Assembly (NCBI GenBank): GCA_013397865.1
Contig: VZTI01003267.1
Location: 1,000,158 to 1,064,157 of the forward strand
Length of the DNA stretch: 64,000 nt
Direction of reading: 5' to 3'
Origin: Struthidea cinerea
Lineage: Eukaryota; Chordata; Aves; Passeriformes; Corcoracidae
Shown here: piece after piece, positions 23,446 to 37,069 of the stretch
How the letters are laid out: each line of letters begins with the position of its first letter
How positions within the stretch are numbered: the stretch's first letter is position 1
Translations under genes and position numbers: made by a program
Notes under the pieces: generated by a model
The model's input: only the letters and a program-made list of their open reading frames with translations
Database searches by the model: none
What the model was told of the DNA's origin: nothing

Positions 23446-26400
23446 TGTATTATTTGAATAGCACATTGTTCAGATATTTTTTTCTTAGGAATAGGGTTTT
23501 TGGCTATCTGGTTTCTTCTCACAAACGTGAGAGATCTGTTTCTCAATGACATGAATAAGGAATCCAGTATTTCTGGTTTCAGTAGCAGAAGCAAACCCAT
23601 TCACTGTGCACCTGCTGGTCTCCCATGCCCAGGAGAGGGCAACAGTAGTAGAAAAAAAATCTTCCTAATATATTCAAGAATTGAAGAATATCCATGTAAA
23701 GATGATAAGCAATTTCCCCCCAAGATTCTTACCATTCTTTCTCATTACCCCTATTCTTGCTGGTAGTACATGGGACTCTTGTATCTTTCATTGTGGATGG
23801 CATCAAAAGAAACAACCATAGAAAATAAGTGCCCCAGGCCAAAAATCAGTTAAACCCTAAGTTCAAGTCCTTACCCCTATAAGAGTTAGAGGAAGTCTTT
23901 TAGAAACCCATACCCTCCCTAAAGTGTCACCAGATCTGCAGGGACACAATTTACAGACCTTTTTTTAAATTTAAACTTGCACGGTTTTGAACAAAATATG
24001 AGTCCGTTGATGACGTCAATACACTCACTTCAGATATCAGGATTTAATAAAAAACTTCCTTTGCTGAGGCTGAGCTTCCTGCTGTGCATCCCTGCCTCTA
24101 CAGTGTTTAAAGAACTGTCTTTACTAGGGAATGCCTGGTTGCCTCTCAAAACAAAAAGCTGGGAGCTGGGGAATTTGATCTGTAGGCCAGATTCTCCTTC
24201 TGAGATCACTGGCACAGAGAATATTTCCCAGGAAGAACATTAGGACTGTGGGAGCAGTGCTCTCACAGGAACCTTACACAAGGTTCTGTGCTTTTGAAGC
24301 TGCACCAATATAAAAGACCAACATCCTGGCAGTCTGGTTTCAAGAACCACCTAGGAAAATTTGAATTCATGCTGAAGGAAGCCACTGCCACTGAACTCTT
24401 GGAAGTGTTGCCGCAGCTGTTTTGGGTCAGCAAGCTTAATTATTCAACGTATCATGCGCTGTGTACATACTCTGAGCAAACAGAGAAGCATTATGAAGTG
24501 CTGCTTCTCCTTGTTGTGTGTGTGATTTGGTGTGATAAATTCAAATGACACCTCCTCCCACATGATCTTTTGTACTTTTGCTTTGTTTTTCTGGTTCTGA
24601 GAGAGATATCTGGAGAAATCAATTAGATGTGCAGATGTAATGATTAGATGAGGCAAGGAAAATGCATGTTAGGCAAAAAATGACCTTTATGTTACCTCCA
24701 TCTCAGCAGATCCGCCCTTGATTGCAAATATTCATGACTGATGGCATAATTTTAATTATAATGGAACACTTGTTGTCGAGATGCTGCAAATGCATCAGAT
24801 TTTTCAAAAGCTTTTGTATTCGAATGTTTTGCCAGTGCTTCCTGAAGCTCTTGAGCTGCAATAATTTTCTATGAAACTTGCCAAAGCCAACTTGAGGCCA
24901 AAATAATGTATGATAAAAATTCTAAATGAGGTAAAACACATTGACGAAAAAACTATTTAAATGCACAAGTATTCTTTACATAAATACTCTCACATAAATA
25001 CTTTTTCAGTGTCTGGATTCCTTTTCTGATGAAAACAGAAAGTGAGGGGACAAAATCCTTGTGGGAAACTCGTGCACTGGTGGATGATATCTCTTGACAT
25101 GTGATATTCTTAGGAATACAGGCAGTTCTAAATCAGGTCATACTAAAGATGCATCTTCTCTATCTACTACTTTTTAGCATGTTCAAATAATTCTGAGATG
25201 AGTGAGGCAGGAACTTCTTTGTTTATGTTGGTTATTCTTGCAGTGGTTTCCATTTTAATTATTAAGGCAACCAATGAACCTAAATAAATCTTAGTATTGT
25301 ATAATACACCAGATCACCCCAAGAGCCTTTTTCTAAGAGTGATACAACCTGCTCACTGTCCCCTGGAACACAGGCTATTTCTATTCAGTGTTTTTCTTAG
25401 TGCAAACAAAACTAAATACTGGAGATCTTCTGCCTACCTTACACAACTTGTTTCTTTCCCTAGTTACTGTATCAGTTGGTTTGTAATTTAGTGGCATTTG
25501 AAATGCCCCATTCAGTTTCCTTTGTACAGTAAAACTTTATTGATCAACCTCTCTATATATACCTTTAAACATGATAGTTGCTTTATTTTCCCCCTTGCTC
25601 TTTATTTTTCATAGGCAGCTGCCATGTAACTACCTCAGCCTAGAATCCTTTAAAAAAAAATGCCAATTTCTTCAGAGACATGGTGAAAACTGTGATCTGA
25701 GTTGTTTGCATGTCTTTCACGTTTTTTCCCTTTTCTTAGAGACGGTGAGCCCAGAAACTACAGGTCAAACATTCTCAGTGCTGTACCTGTACAATCACAG
25801 CTTGTGCTGGACTGTTAAAGAGTATTCACCTTGCAACAGTAATGGCTGGGCCAGGACTGGCAAGAGAGAGCACTGCTGCTTGAAATATGAGAGATTCTGA
25901 CTAAGGGAAAAAATGTTTCCCCTCAAAGGTAATTAAACTGGTTGCCCAGACAGCTTCCAGAATTTTTGTCTTTGCAGATTTTCAAGACCCAACTGGATAA
26001 ATCATCCTGGGTCTGAATCAATTGTCGACCCTGCTTTGAGCAGGCAGTTGTGCTAAAGGACATCTGAGTATTTAAGTGTTTCTCTGAAACATGAGATAGT
26101 TGAAAGCCCCTTCTTTTAAAGATGTTACACAGACTGTAGTCTCTTTGGAACAGAGAAATTTGAAACACCCTTTACATTTTTTCATGATCTGTACTCAAAG
26201 AAATAAAAATGTGAGATATTTCTTTGGAAATGCAAAATATTGATGTGATATCATCACCTAGCTAGTCTAATGCTATTTACAATGCAGGCACAGAAGCCAA
26301 GCTAACACCTGTGTTTCACCATCACAGAAGGACTAGGATGTAAGTAAATGCCTGCGACAAAGTATTTATCATACTTGTGCAGTGAGATAATACAGAGTAG

Positions 26401-29400
26401 TGTTTTATTATGTGGAGGTGGGATTGGGACCAGAAATAACAGCTGTCAGTGTGAGGCTCTCCAGAAATCCAAAAAATTACAATCATTCCAATCAGTGTTC
26501 ATAGTTTTGCAAAGAGCTTTTACATCACACTTCAAAAGAACAGAGTTATAAATTAAGCAGAACAATATATATTCATATTTCTTCAGAAATATGGTATGTA
26601 GTGTGCCATAGGCCTGATTATAAATTAGGAATAAAAATCCCAGAGAGAACCTCAACAGAGATGGATAAAATAGTGAAGGCTGATGGAAAGAAATTAAGCG
26701 TATCTGGAGAGCAAAAGACATGGACGCACATAAAGTGAAAATCTAGTAACACCCAAGAAGCTTAAAAATCCAGTCTGCAGATTTTGTATAATTCCTCTGT
26801 GAAGATCAATACGGGGAAGACAAGATGACGTTGCAACCCTGGCAGAGTGGGAAATCTGTGCCTCTTGCAGATGTCAGATCACTTGTGCCAAAAGCTAGTA
26901 CACATTGCATAATAGAGCAGCAAGAGACTAGCAGCCCGGTGGCCTGCCCTGCTCCTGGAATGCAGGACTTCTCACACCAAACCAGGTCAGCTTTTGGTCT
27001 CCGCAACCATGATGCCGTGGAAAGGTATCTCCCAGTGCTTCAGGGACCCTTGGGCAATATTTCCTATTTTTGCAGGTAGATTTCATCTTTGAGATTTGTG
27101 GACATAATTTTTCCTGGTTTTGTTTGATGAGAATTACCACAAGCAAGAGACCTGTCATGGCATTAGTGATAACACAGCTGTAGGGCACTCTTTCCAGAAG
27201 GATACTGTTCTCTAAGTATATCCTTGATGTGATGAGGTCATATTTGAGCATATCTACAGATCTGCCCATTCCAATGCAGTGTCCTCTCTTTACATTATCA
27301 AGCTGCTGGGCCACTGTAGCAGTGACACGAGTGATTGCTCAGCTTGAGGAGGCAGAAACTGTACATACATCTGCAAGCATTAAGGACTCCTGGCGTATTC
27401 TCTTTGCAAGTACTTCCAATACACAGCTTCACTATCGAAGGCCCTAAGAGTTTTAGACTGTTAGAATTTGATACAAGAGCAGCCTTCTCACTCAGCATAC
27501 TCTAGGTCCAGATTTGCATGTAGTGGCTCTTTAAGGACAGATTTCAGAGCTCCAGAATGAAATCTTCCTTTTAAGTATAGGATGCTTCTTAAATACTAAT
27601 GGTTTCCAGAGGAAGAAACACTTCTCTGGCTTCTTGTGCAACCTTAAATTCAAGGCCAGCCTTGCAAATGTGCACCATTCTGTTTGAGTATTTGCTCCCC
27701 CTCACATAACTCAGCCATGGGCATCCAGCCTAGTGAATCAAAAATATGCCTTTTGACCCTACCCAGTTTCACTTTAGAATCAGTGTTATAGTCTGATATT
27801 TCACATCTGCTCTTCTTTTTAAATGTTGTTTCACAAATATCTGCAACCAAAGTCCAAATCCTCAGATGCTGAAAATTAGCGTTGCTCCTTTGAGTTGGTG
27901 TCAGCCCAACAGCTGCTCCAGCAAGCGCTGAGCGTAAACCAGAGGGATGCATTAATTTTAAAGTGGTGTGCAAAGAACCCAATTTGTAGAGTGAATGAGG
28001 GTGTTTAGAGAGCAGAGTTATGTAATTCGTCTATTCTGGGGATTAGCCATCCCCGAAGTTCTGAAAAAGGTAACTGGGTTGGGCTATTTATAGAGTCTGT
28101 TCGTACAGTTACAGCACAGATGCCAGCACAGAATAACATTCAGCTCAAGCCACCTTCTCTGTGCCCCTTGGTGAATTTATACATCACAAATATCTGTGGA
28201 TCTCTCAGATACAAAGAGATTTAGGGGTCTAGGACGCACCCCCACTTCAGCATCTGTTGGCATATTAGTATGCCCTATTTCCTGTCAGCTTCTGACCATG
28301 CCTTTGGCTTTTGGGTCATTTGCATTACAGACAGACACAGAGATTCCTTTTAGGTTTCCTGATGGATGAGAGAGGAGAAGGGGCACTTACCTCGGGAAAA
28401 CTAATGCAGCAATTGCCTTAATTATTCTGCTATGTAATTTCACAAGGCTGCTAGGGAAGTTGGCTTAGGATCCTTCCTTCACATGATTTTCTGTTTCAAA
28501 GATGCATTTGTAGGATCACTGTAAAAGTATGAAGCCCATTGTTACTGCTACAGGATGATAATGGTGCAGAATTACTGAAAAACTACAATCTGTACTCAGA
28601 GTTCTCAATCTTGAAGTCACACAAAATTGTACAACTTACAGGAAGAGAAGGAACAGCTTATAGAAGGATTGTATAGGCTTGGACGGCTTCTTATGGATTC
28701 TGCTTCTTAGATATAAGTATTTGTGTATATATAGTAATGGTTATCTTTTCTTAAATGCTGAAAACCAGCCATTTGTTTAGGTAGTGGGCAGCAAGAAGAG
28801 GGCAGAGGAGACAATAGGAGGGAAGTTATCTGGCTGATGGTGAAAAGCCTGTTACTAAGAGAAGGTTACCCAGAAAAAATTAATTTAAGGACTGGATTCT
28901 ATAGTGTTGACCATTTTTACAAGGACTAGGAACCATAGAAAGTGAAGTGATTGCTTGGGCAGAATTGGTTAATTCTTACCCTCACTAGTCTATCCCATGA
29001 GACAGGGAGATCACAACGTAAAAAAAAAAGAACAGAAAATGAGGGCAGAAATACAGGGTTAGGGCCTTAATTACTCATCGTTCTATATTGTCGTTCATGC
29101 CCAGTGCAAGCTAAGTAATTCTGATTTGTTCATATCCTAGTCCAAACTGCAGAGATTAAAACAACACTGTGCGAGTGATGATCTGGGCCTTTTATAAAAA
29201 GCATAGAACATTAAGATGAAAAGCCTAAATGTCATATGGAAGGAGACACAACCCATTAATAGATTTCAGTGGAGGCTAAGCAAATAAAAAAAGCTAAAGG
29301 TGAAAAATTTTGAATTGAGGTATATGCTCTGTATAGCATTCATATAAAGTGCTATACTTCTTGGTGAAGTAGATTGTGAGAATTACTGTTAGATTTTCAT

Positions 29401-32400
29401 GTTAGCACTGGTATTTCAGGAAATGCTAGGAAAAAAATAAGTTTTGAGAAAATTTCTGATCAACAGAGAAAGATTTAAAATATCTATCTATATATATATG
29501 TATATATATAATGCAAATACTATGTATGGATTTAAAATGAAGAAAATTATTAGTTCGAGAATTTGATTTTGACAAATATCAATAGTCCAGCTAATAGTTT
29601 AGTGAAAAGGCTGTATTAAATAAAGCAGGGAAAATACAGACAAAGTGTTATCCCTCTAGAAAATAGCACAAGTAAATGTAAAAATATATTAAGAGATCAT
29701 CCTGAAGAAACTTCTGCTCAAAATATATATCCATGGAGTTAATCATTGATAATTATTTAGCTAGAAGTTTTCATTTCAAGGAGTTTATTTCTGGGACAAG
29801 GTCTTTAATATATAACATAAAGCATTTTATTTGCTGTAATTCACAGCCCAAATAATGAAAAGCTTTGCATTAAATACAACATATTTTCCTTCTTAGTATC
29901 ACCATTATTAGGGGGTCTGCATTTCTTGCATGTTTACATAGCACAAAGCACAATATTTTCCTTCAAAACCCAAACAAAACAATCATTTATGCCAGTTCTG
30001 TGTGTCTGTGAGTTTTTCAGCCGACTGTGGACTAAGATTTTTTCAGAATGGTCACTGGATTTCAGGAAAGGTCTGAAATGTCATCCTTCTTTTGCAAATT
30101 GTACTCGTCATTCCCATGAGATTTCATCAGGCTCCAGATTGCTTACTTGGATGCTATCTGCTCATCTGCAGTGGCTGCAAAATATATGGGAATATGAACT
30201 TGAAATGTCTTTTCAGGAGAAAGGACAGAAAAACACGTGGCTACCTGCATGAAACCTTCCTTGTTTTATCCTGTGTCATCCTGAATCTTCATGGTTCTTT
30301 TATGCAGAGCTGGCACATTCATTCTTACAATGGTTTTGTTAGGTCAAACCTGACACTTGCAGGTATCTGCTGCTCCTAATATTTAACTATTCAAACCTTT
30401 TTTAGTAGATGTCCTAAATGCTTTTACAGTGTTGGTTTTATAGAATGTGCATGTCTGTGCCTGTGTGCTCAGATGTTTACCGAAGAAAAGGTTCCTGAAC
30501 ACTGAAGCATTGAGTGAAGTTCTTGAGACTGGCCAAGGAATGGGATTCCCGTTTCAATATTGGATGCACTTCCCTCTGGGATTACTTGTGCTCTAAAAAC
30601 TGGTGTCCTTGTGTGGCTTGTCAGGGATACCATGGCGCTTTCAGGGATGGCACAAAAGAACCTGAGCCCTCATTAGAGCTCCAAGTGCCCTGTATGGCAT
30701 TGAAAGGGAACTCAGGCTTGCACAAAGCACTCAGAGCCAGCAAGGGCCTGTAAATGTTCTGGCCTATATATGACTATATATGTGTGTGAGTATGTGAGTA
30801 TGCATATGCATAATCCAATTTGGTGTTATCCCTAAAATCCGATGATCCAACAGCAGTTTTGAGTACTGTACCAGCTTCCTATCTACTGGAAAAGGTCATA
30901 AAGTACTGTATTGTTCATTATAGCATTGAATTCAGCAGAGAATTGACAGCATAGTGTTTCAGTGTCATGAGGGCTAATATTTATCAATTACTGACTGTAA
31001 AATAACTTAGCAGAGCTTTAAAATCCAAATCAAAACCTAGACTTCCACTCAATTCTATAAATACTTACATATTCAGTGTAAAATTCACTAACAGAACTTT
31101 AAAAATGAGCCAATATGTACTTGTTGAAACTAACCATGGTTTTTCTTATTGTTCAGGATGCACAACAGCATTTTGGTTACTGGCCAGTGAAATATGCAGA
31201 GACTCAGAGGTAGCTCTGCTTCATGACTTCCCTTGACAGCCATTTTAACATTCCTCCAGGCTGCTCTGGGCTGTTTCACCAAGCTTCAGATTCTTCTCAT
31301 GAAAGACAGATGAGGTAAACAGGAGCCTCCATGTGGTCTTCAAAACAGCCATGTAATGCTATGTGAAATTCTAGGCAGCCATCATATAGGGTGGCATGCA
31401 GAGAGCGAGCACTCGTGCATTCCTGATCACGGCATCAAAGCCTGGCATGCCCATGATAGGTCAATAGAGAAATTCTATGATAAACTGGACAGCTCTGTTA
31501 GATACCATGGCTGAATCACACTGAAGGCAAAAGGAGGTGTTCATTAATTGCACATGTTCTATTCAGCTATTTAGCTCTAGAAATAATCAAGATCAAAATT
31601 ATCATGACAGCGTTCAGCCCATCTCCCCAAGGTAAACAAGTGAGTTTAAAGTCAGGTGACTGGGACTAGAATCTATCAGCTTCTGTTCTCTCTCTGATAT
31701 TTTTCTCAGTGATGTTTGCATTTAATCCATCTTTGTCTAAATGTCCATAGCCTAGAAACAAGCATCATCAGTATATATTTTCCTCAGAAAAAAAACAGGG
31801 AGATTCAGAAATACTGTGATTCTCAAATGAAAGATTTTATGTAACTGGAGAAAAAATACACTGGTAAGCAATTATTTCCAAATGAAAATAAATGGCTTAG
31901 ACTCCGCTGTATGAAGCAGATTGGACACAAACTAGAACTGTGATAGGTGATCTTTTGAGAAATCCTTGTGCTGTTTTTCTCTAATTGGAAGCTGTCATGG
32001 GGTTGAAGCTTCATCTGGTTGCATGAACCCAAAAACCACCTGAAGATACCCAACATTGCTTACATAAATTACCAAACATGCTGCTGTGGTATTTGAAAAG
32101 CCACAAATCTTGTCAATCAAATGAAGTTCTAAAGAGTTGACTGACTGTCACTTTGGCTCTTCATTGTGTCAAGACAGAAACATTCCTTGGACACATTTAG
32201 AAAGTTGCCTCACCAATCATCCAGTGTGTCATCAATTACTTTGTTCCCTTGCCCATTGACCTACTAATATTCTTTAAGCCATAGCTGCAGAAGAAAGCAT
32301 TTTATCTGGAACTACCCTCTGGAACAAACAATGTGAAAAAAGCCTGCTGTTGGAAATAGCACTGCAGTAATCTGACTGCAGCATTGTTGCCTTAAATCTA

Positions 32401-35400
32401 GAGGATGAAGAATTCTTTAGTAATAATAATACACCAGATTACATAATTAATTTGTGAAAAATATGCTTCAGTCACTGAACAGTATAATTCCAGAAAGTTT
32501 TGTGTCCTCTAACCCTATTCCAGTATTGTACCTCAGGATGTGTTTAATTTCAAGATGCAGTTAATATTTTCCCTTGACAAAACTAATAGAATATGCAAAA
32601 AAAGTTTAAAAATAATTCAGAATTTTGTTCACCTGGCTGGCTGTAAAATCTGTCTAATTGCTTTCCCCTTGTTTTCAACCCTGGAGTCTGATTACATCCA
32701 ATGGCACAAATTCAACGTCAGTGGCACACCACCTGCAAACAAAGCAACACGGATTTCTTCATGCCCAATTGGTTCAGGTATCTGTACAATCTATAAGGGA
32801 AGGTCAGGGAAGGGTAGGGTTCTGGCTGATCAAGAAAAACTCTTGTCAGAGGAAAAGGCTGTGGCCAGCTCTTCCCTTCCACACTGTGGTTCCAGCACGT
32901 TCAGTTTTTCAGCCCTCTCTTGTCATCTTCAGAAGTGCCATGCCCTTGCCTGGTGTCCGTAACGCCTCCGGGCACAGAGAAGGCTTTACGGTAACAAACT
33001 TTTGAGTTGATACTGTTACATTATCTCATTTCCATACAGCATTCTGTAGTTTCGATGAAGGTAGAAGAGAACAGTTGACTCAAGCTTAGATCTAGCCTGA
33101 GAAAGTTTGCTGATGTACATGAAGAAATAGCAATGCATTTGAACTAAAATCTTTTCAACATTATTGTATTTCAGCCTAAGTCTCGTAAAAAGTTGCCCAC
33201 TCTCCCTTTGTCATCTTCCAAAGGACAAGAAATGTCAGTATTGCTGCTGCAACATCTACACCAAGACTTTGTAACCAGTTTCTCAATCAGTTGCCTTTGT
33301 CTGGCAGGTACCCGAAACATTTAATGGTTTATACACCCCTGACTGCTCTGTTCACTTGTACCCAGTGATTCCTGCACTGGCTCGTTCTCAGCCTGCTGCT
33401 TTCAGAACATGAAAACTCAGAATCCACTGTGTTTTCCCTCTTCTTATTCCAAGAGGAGCAAAAATTGTCTTCTATAGGTCAGGTCTCATTTGCAGGCACA
33501 AAAAATTCCTAAAAAACTGCAGGCCTTGTCACCCATACTTTGCCTTTGTATTTATGTGCACAATCTTATACATACAAAGGATCATGAAATGCCTTTTAAT
33601 TGAGGAGATTATATTTAATTTTTCTTTCTGTTGTTTCTTTTTTGTGCTAGTGTCTATAAATTTGGGTAGTCTTCAGCCTCTTACTGAACAGCAGTTCAGC
33701 AGATGCTAGCCCTGATTTCCTGGGATCAGTTAAGCAGGACCCAAAAGAGATCTGAATTTTTGAAAGGATGCTTAGGACAGGGAAAATTTTGAATCCGAAC
33801 ATGAATCATCATCTGACTGAAACATTAAAAGAGCTCAATACTGTTTTCAGCTCCTCATTAAACACTGGATACACTGTGTCCAAACAAAAGTGTAAACAAT
33901 TACAGTACGTGGTAAAAAAACTGCATTCACTTGGTCCATTTTCTGTCATTCCCACATTTAATATGCCAAGTTTAACAAATATGGATGACAATGGATAACT
34001 TATTAGCAGCTGTATTTTCAAATAACATAATTTTTGGACTTCAGGGAGAATAATCCACATCAAGCAAGTTATTTTTTCTGCATATGAAGTGATGCCAATT
34101 TTGAGCTGCCATGAAAAATTACCATCACAGGCTCTATTTGTTTACTAATAATGGGCAAATATTGAATATATTTATTTTTGTATCTTCACTCTCCTGAAAT
34201 AAACTGCATCTTTTTCATCTTTGCTTGAAATTTTAGGTACAACCCATCACTACCTTTGAATAAAAATGACACTAGATTTTCTAACACTTGTCCTCTACTT
34301 CAGCCTTTGCTGTCACATGCTAAAGGCTCCATATGAATGCCAGGCCTCTAAAAAAATCATCTTGAGACTTTCATTAAAGGATTTACATCTGTTACAGTAA
34401 AATCTAAAAAAGGGAGCTTTTCATTACCAACTGTGTAGAGACTTTAAAATCCTCGCCTGTTATGCCATCCTACTGCACATTTTTAGTCACATTTTACCTA
34501 GGAATATCCTTTAATAATAGTTTACTCATGTTTTAGCCTCCGGGTTAATATCCTGGTGTTTACAGGGGATGCAAATCCCCTAATAAAACATATTCCCATT
34601 AACCCCTGTAGGCTGCATGTAGGGGGAAGGATACTGACAGCTGACAATATAATGCTGAAAGCTATCTTTACTCTGTTTTCCTGAACTTGTTCAATAAATT
34701 GCTTCATTATTTCTCAGTTTACTCTCTTATCTATAGACTGAGGGAGCCATGAGATCTCCAGAGCTTTTTGGAGTTTCTGGTTCTTCCATCCCTTTCCCTT
34801 TTATAACTCTTTCTGAAATACAACAGGAATATAACATAAGCAAAAAGCATTCATGGTAAAAGCAATAATATCTTACAAATTCTGGGTTAAAATGTGCAGA
34901 TGCAAACTGGTTTTTGTTTGTGGATTGTTTACTTGGATTTTTGGAGGTTTTTTTTGTTTTGGTTTGGTTTTTTGGTTTTTGTTGGTTTGTTTTTTTTTTT
35001 TTCCAGAGAAATACACTGGAAGTCAGAAGAAGCATCTAACACAGGAAAAACGTCTTGCAGCAAAAATAATCTTTATTCATGCATATGAGAAAGTGTTGCT
35101 GATTTACACATTTCACTTCTTAGAAAGCAGGCAGAATTCTATATTTCTTTCCCAAAATTTATGAAGTACTGATTTATATCTCAGCTGCTTCAAATACCTT
35201 CATTCTACTTAGCACATTTGGGATATTCAGGGCTATTCACAGTTATAGGTAGAACAGAACAATGAGGGTCTAACACCATTTCAACAACTTTTCAGTGGCA
35301 CCAGCTTCTCATTTAAAACATGATCCTCTATCATTCTTGGGGCTTCTGCTCCTTTCCAGTATATTCTTTCAGAAAGAAACCTTGTATCTGACCTGAAGTG

Positions 35401-35700
35401 ACTATTCTTATTTCCCACAAGTATTATAGATGCTATCTTTCCAATATTTTGCAAAAATATTTTGTTTTAATCTTGCACTTGTAGATCACTAACCTTACTG
35501 ACTCATCTATGTTTTACCTGCCTGCATTTAACAACTCAAATTTTCTTTGCAAATCCTTCCAATAGCTCCAGAGCTCATGTTATCTTGGGAACAGTTCTGA
35601 ATTTTCAAACTTCCTCACAGCTTCCCAGGACTTTCTTTCTGTTGAGGCCTCTTTACCCTGTAAATGAAATGTCAAATCAACAAAAGCATCTGAGGGTGGG
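23446..35700. other. Non-coding region upstream of PTH
   Basis: Over 12 kb without a recognised exon. It includes AT-rich stretches with many homeodomain-type TAAT words (for example 24,730-24,960), TA-rich microsatellites near 29,483-29,512 and 30,765-30,812, a 1.2-kb stretch with scattered minus-strand frames near 26.8-28.0 kb, and a T/G homopolymer block just before 35 kb. As I recall the human order, the next gene upstream is FAR1; no part of it was recognised here. Confidence 0.5.
34946..35003. repeat. T-rich TTTTGG low-complexity tract
   Basis: Runs of T separated by GG or G over about 58 bases. It looks like low-complexity sequence and has no retroposon body on either side that I recognise. 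Confidence 0.8.
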
Positions 35701-35707
35701 TACATGA

Positions 35708-35722
35708 GGGTCAGGAGGGTGT
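35708..35722 (+). promoter_or_regulatory. PTH: Vitamin D response element of PTH
   Basis: GGGTCAGGAGGGTGT is two hexamer half-sites with a 3-base spacer (DR3). To my recollection it is identical to the published chicken PTH element through which the vitamin D receptor represses transcription, reported about 60 to 76 bp before the start site. Here it lies 26 bp before a TATA-like box and about 180 bp before the exon 1 donor. Role: repression of PTH by 1,25-dihydroxyvitamin D3. Confidence 0.8.
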
Positions 35723-35731
35723 GTGTGACAG

Positions 35732-35739
35732 TGACATCA
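35732..35739 (+). promoter_or_regulatory. PTH: CRE-like site in the PTH promoter
   Basis: TGACATCA differs from the cAMP response element TGACGTCA at one base and lies between the vitamin D element and the TATA-like box. Mammalian PTH promoters carry a CRE in a similar place. Binding is inferred, not shown. Confidence 0.5.
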
Positions 35740-35747
35740 ACTGAGAC

Positions 35748-35757
35748 AATAAAAGGG
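35748..35757 (+). promoter_or_regulatory. PTH: TATA-like box of PTH
   Basis: CAATAAAAGG is a plausible TATA element. If transcription starts about 30 bp downstream (near 35,782), the vitamin D element falls at the offset reported for chicken PTH. A weaker alternative is TTTAAATATA at 35,827-35,836, which would give a shorter exon 1. Confidence 0.55.
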
Positions 35758-35781
35758 CTTCCAAGTTACTTAGAAGCTCTA

Positions 35782-35902
35782 TTTTAAAGTTACATTTAAG
35801 GGGTCCACTAAACCAATTCAGTGGTCTTTAAATATACTTGACATCAAGAGACAGTCATCTGCTGACATACCCAAGCCAGAAATCTCTTAAACATTCTATC
35901 TG
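35782..35902 (+). other. PTH: PTH exon 1 (non-coding), 5' edge approximate
   Basis: The 3' edge is the donor TCTATCTG|GTAAGT at 35,902/35,903. The last 45 bases before it (from CATCTGCTGACATACC) resemble the tail of human PTH exon 1 as I remember it. The exon contains no ATG that opens a long frame. The 5' edge is inferred from the TATA-like box and the vitamin D element and could be off by tens of bases. It splices over a 1,162-bp intron to exon 2 at 37,065. Confidence 0.65.
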
Positions 35903-36702
35903 GTAAGTACACTCTACCTTTTTTCCAAGCTCTCTGAAAGACTTATTAGAATATTTTATCATTGATTCTTTACCCATTTTTGTGCTAGTGTCTTTTCAGA
36001 CTATCTTAAAAAATGAGTAAATATTAGTAAGATCAACCTGCTATGTTATCTGAACTAAATTTGTGAAATGAAAAAGTCAGACAGTGAACGAGAAATATCT
36101 AGAAGTGAATTCAAGTCCTGAATTTGTAATACTTGGTTAGATGGACTGCTAGGACCTCATTGATACTGTCATGTAAGAGACCACGTTATAAATGCTTTTC
36201 TGACCGGGAGTAAAGCTGCAGAAACTATTGCAAATAATGGCATTGTGGGGTTTTAAGTCTCTTAGGTTTCAGTTACTCTGTATCAAATTTCTTAAGTGGC
36301 AACAAAAAGATGCCTTTTCTGACTGCCAATACTGAAAATCCAAACTAGAAACTGATATTGGAACGGTGTTGTTTCTGCCTGTTCTAGCATCATCAGTGGT
36401 AAATATTTTCTAAATAGATTCCAAATGACAGTTCTGAGGATGATGTAAAAATCAGAGGGGAATTCATACAGGAAATGCAGGGTTATCCCTGAAAAAACGA
36501 GGAGCTTAATTCTGATTTCTCTTCTGTAACTCAACAGGGACTGGCATAACTCAGCAGAGTTATGCCTCTACGCAAAATTGTCGGGAAAAGTGTCAGCCTC
36601 TTTATTGTAAAGAATATATGAAAGAAACAGAGAAAAGAATACAACTTTTCATTTGAATAGCTGTACACAAGTATTTCACTGGACTTGAAGGCTACAAAGT
36701 CA

Positions 36703-36735
36703 TAATGATGATGATGACAATAATAATAATAATAT
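36703..36735. repeat. (GAT)n/(AAT)n microsatellite in PTH intron 1
   Basis: ATGATGATGATGACAATAATAATAATAATATT: a short compound trinucleotide repeat inside PTH intron 1. Confidence 0.85.
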
Positions 36736-36784
36736 TGGAAGAACATGGTGCTGTTCACCCAATTATGCAAGAGATAGGTACCTA

Positions 36785-36818
36785 GATGATGATGATGATG
36801 ATGATGACAATGATGATT
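36785..36818. repeat. (GAT)n microsatellite in PTH intron 1
   Basis: About eight GAT units, then GACAATGATGATT. It resembles the repeat about 50 bp upstream, so the two may be split parts of one array. Confidence 0.85.
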
Positions 36819-37069
36819 CATGGCTGCTAAGGCTGACCAAAATTAGTGGAGTTGCCCAGGAAATAGCAATAAGTTGCTCACAAAATTAGTATTAGAAGTA
36901 AATCCATCATTTGCATTCCTTGCTCTACTCCATTTGAAAAAAATATTTTTCAAAAAAACTCTTCTCTGATGTTTTTCAGCTTTTTCTCTAATTTAAATTT
37001 CTTTGGAGTGAGCAGAAATAACTTGAATTACAGACTTTACACGTATTCATTTCTACCTCTGTAGACAAA

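Noticed and set aside
32540..33005. 140- and 115-codon + strand frames
   Set aside because: They overlap in different frames with no family resemblance; treated as chance.
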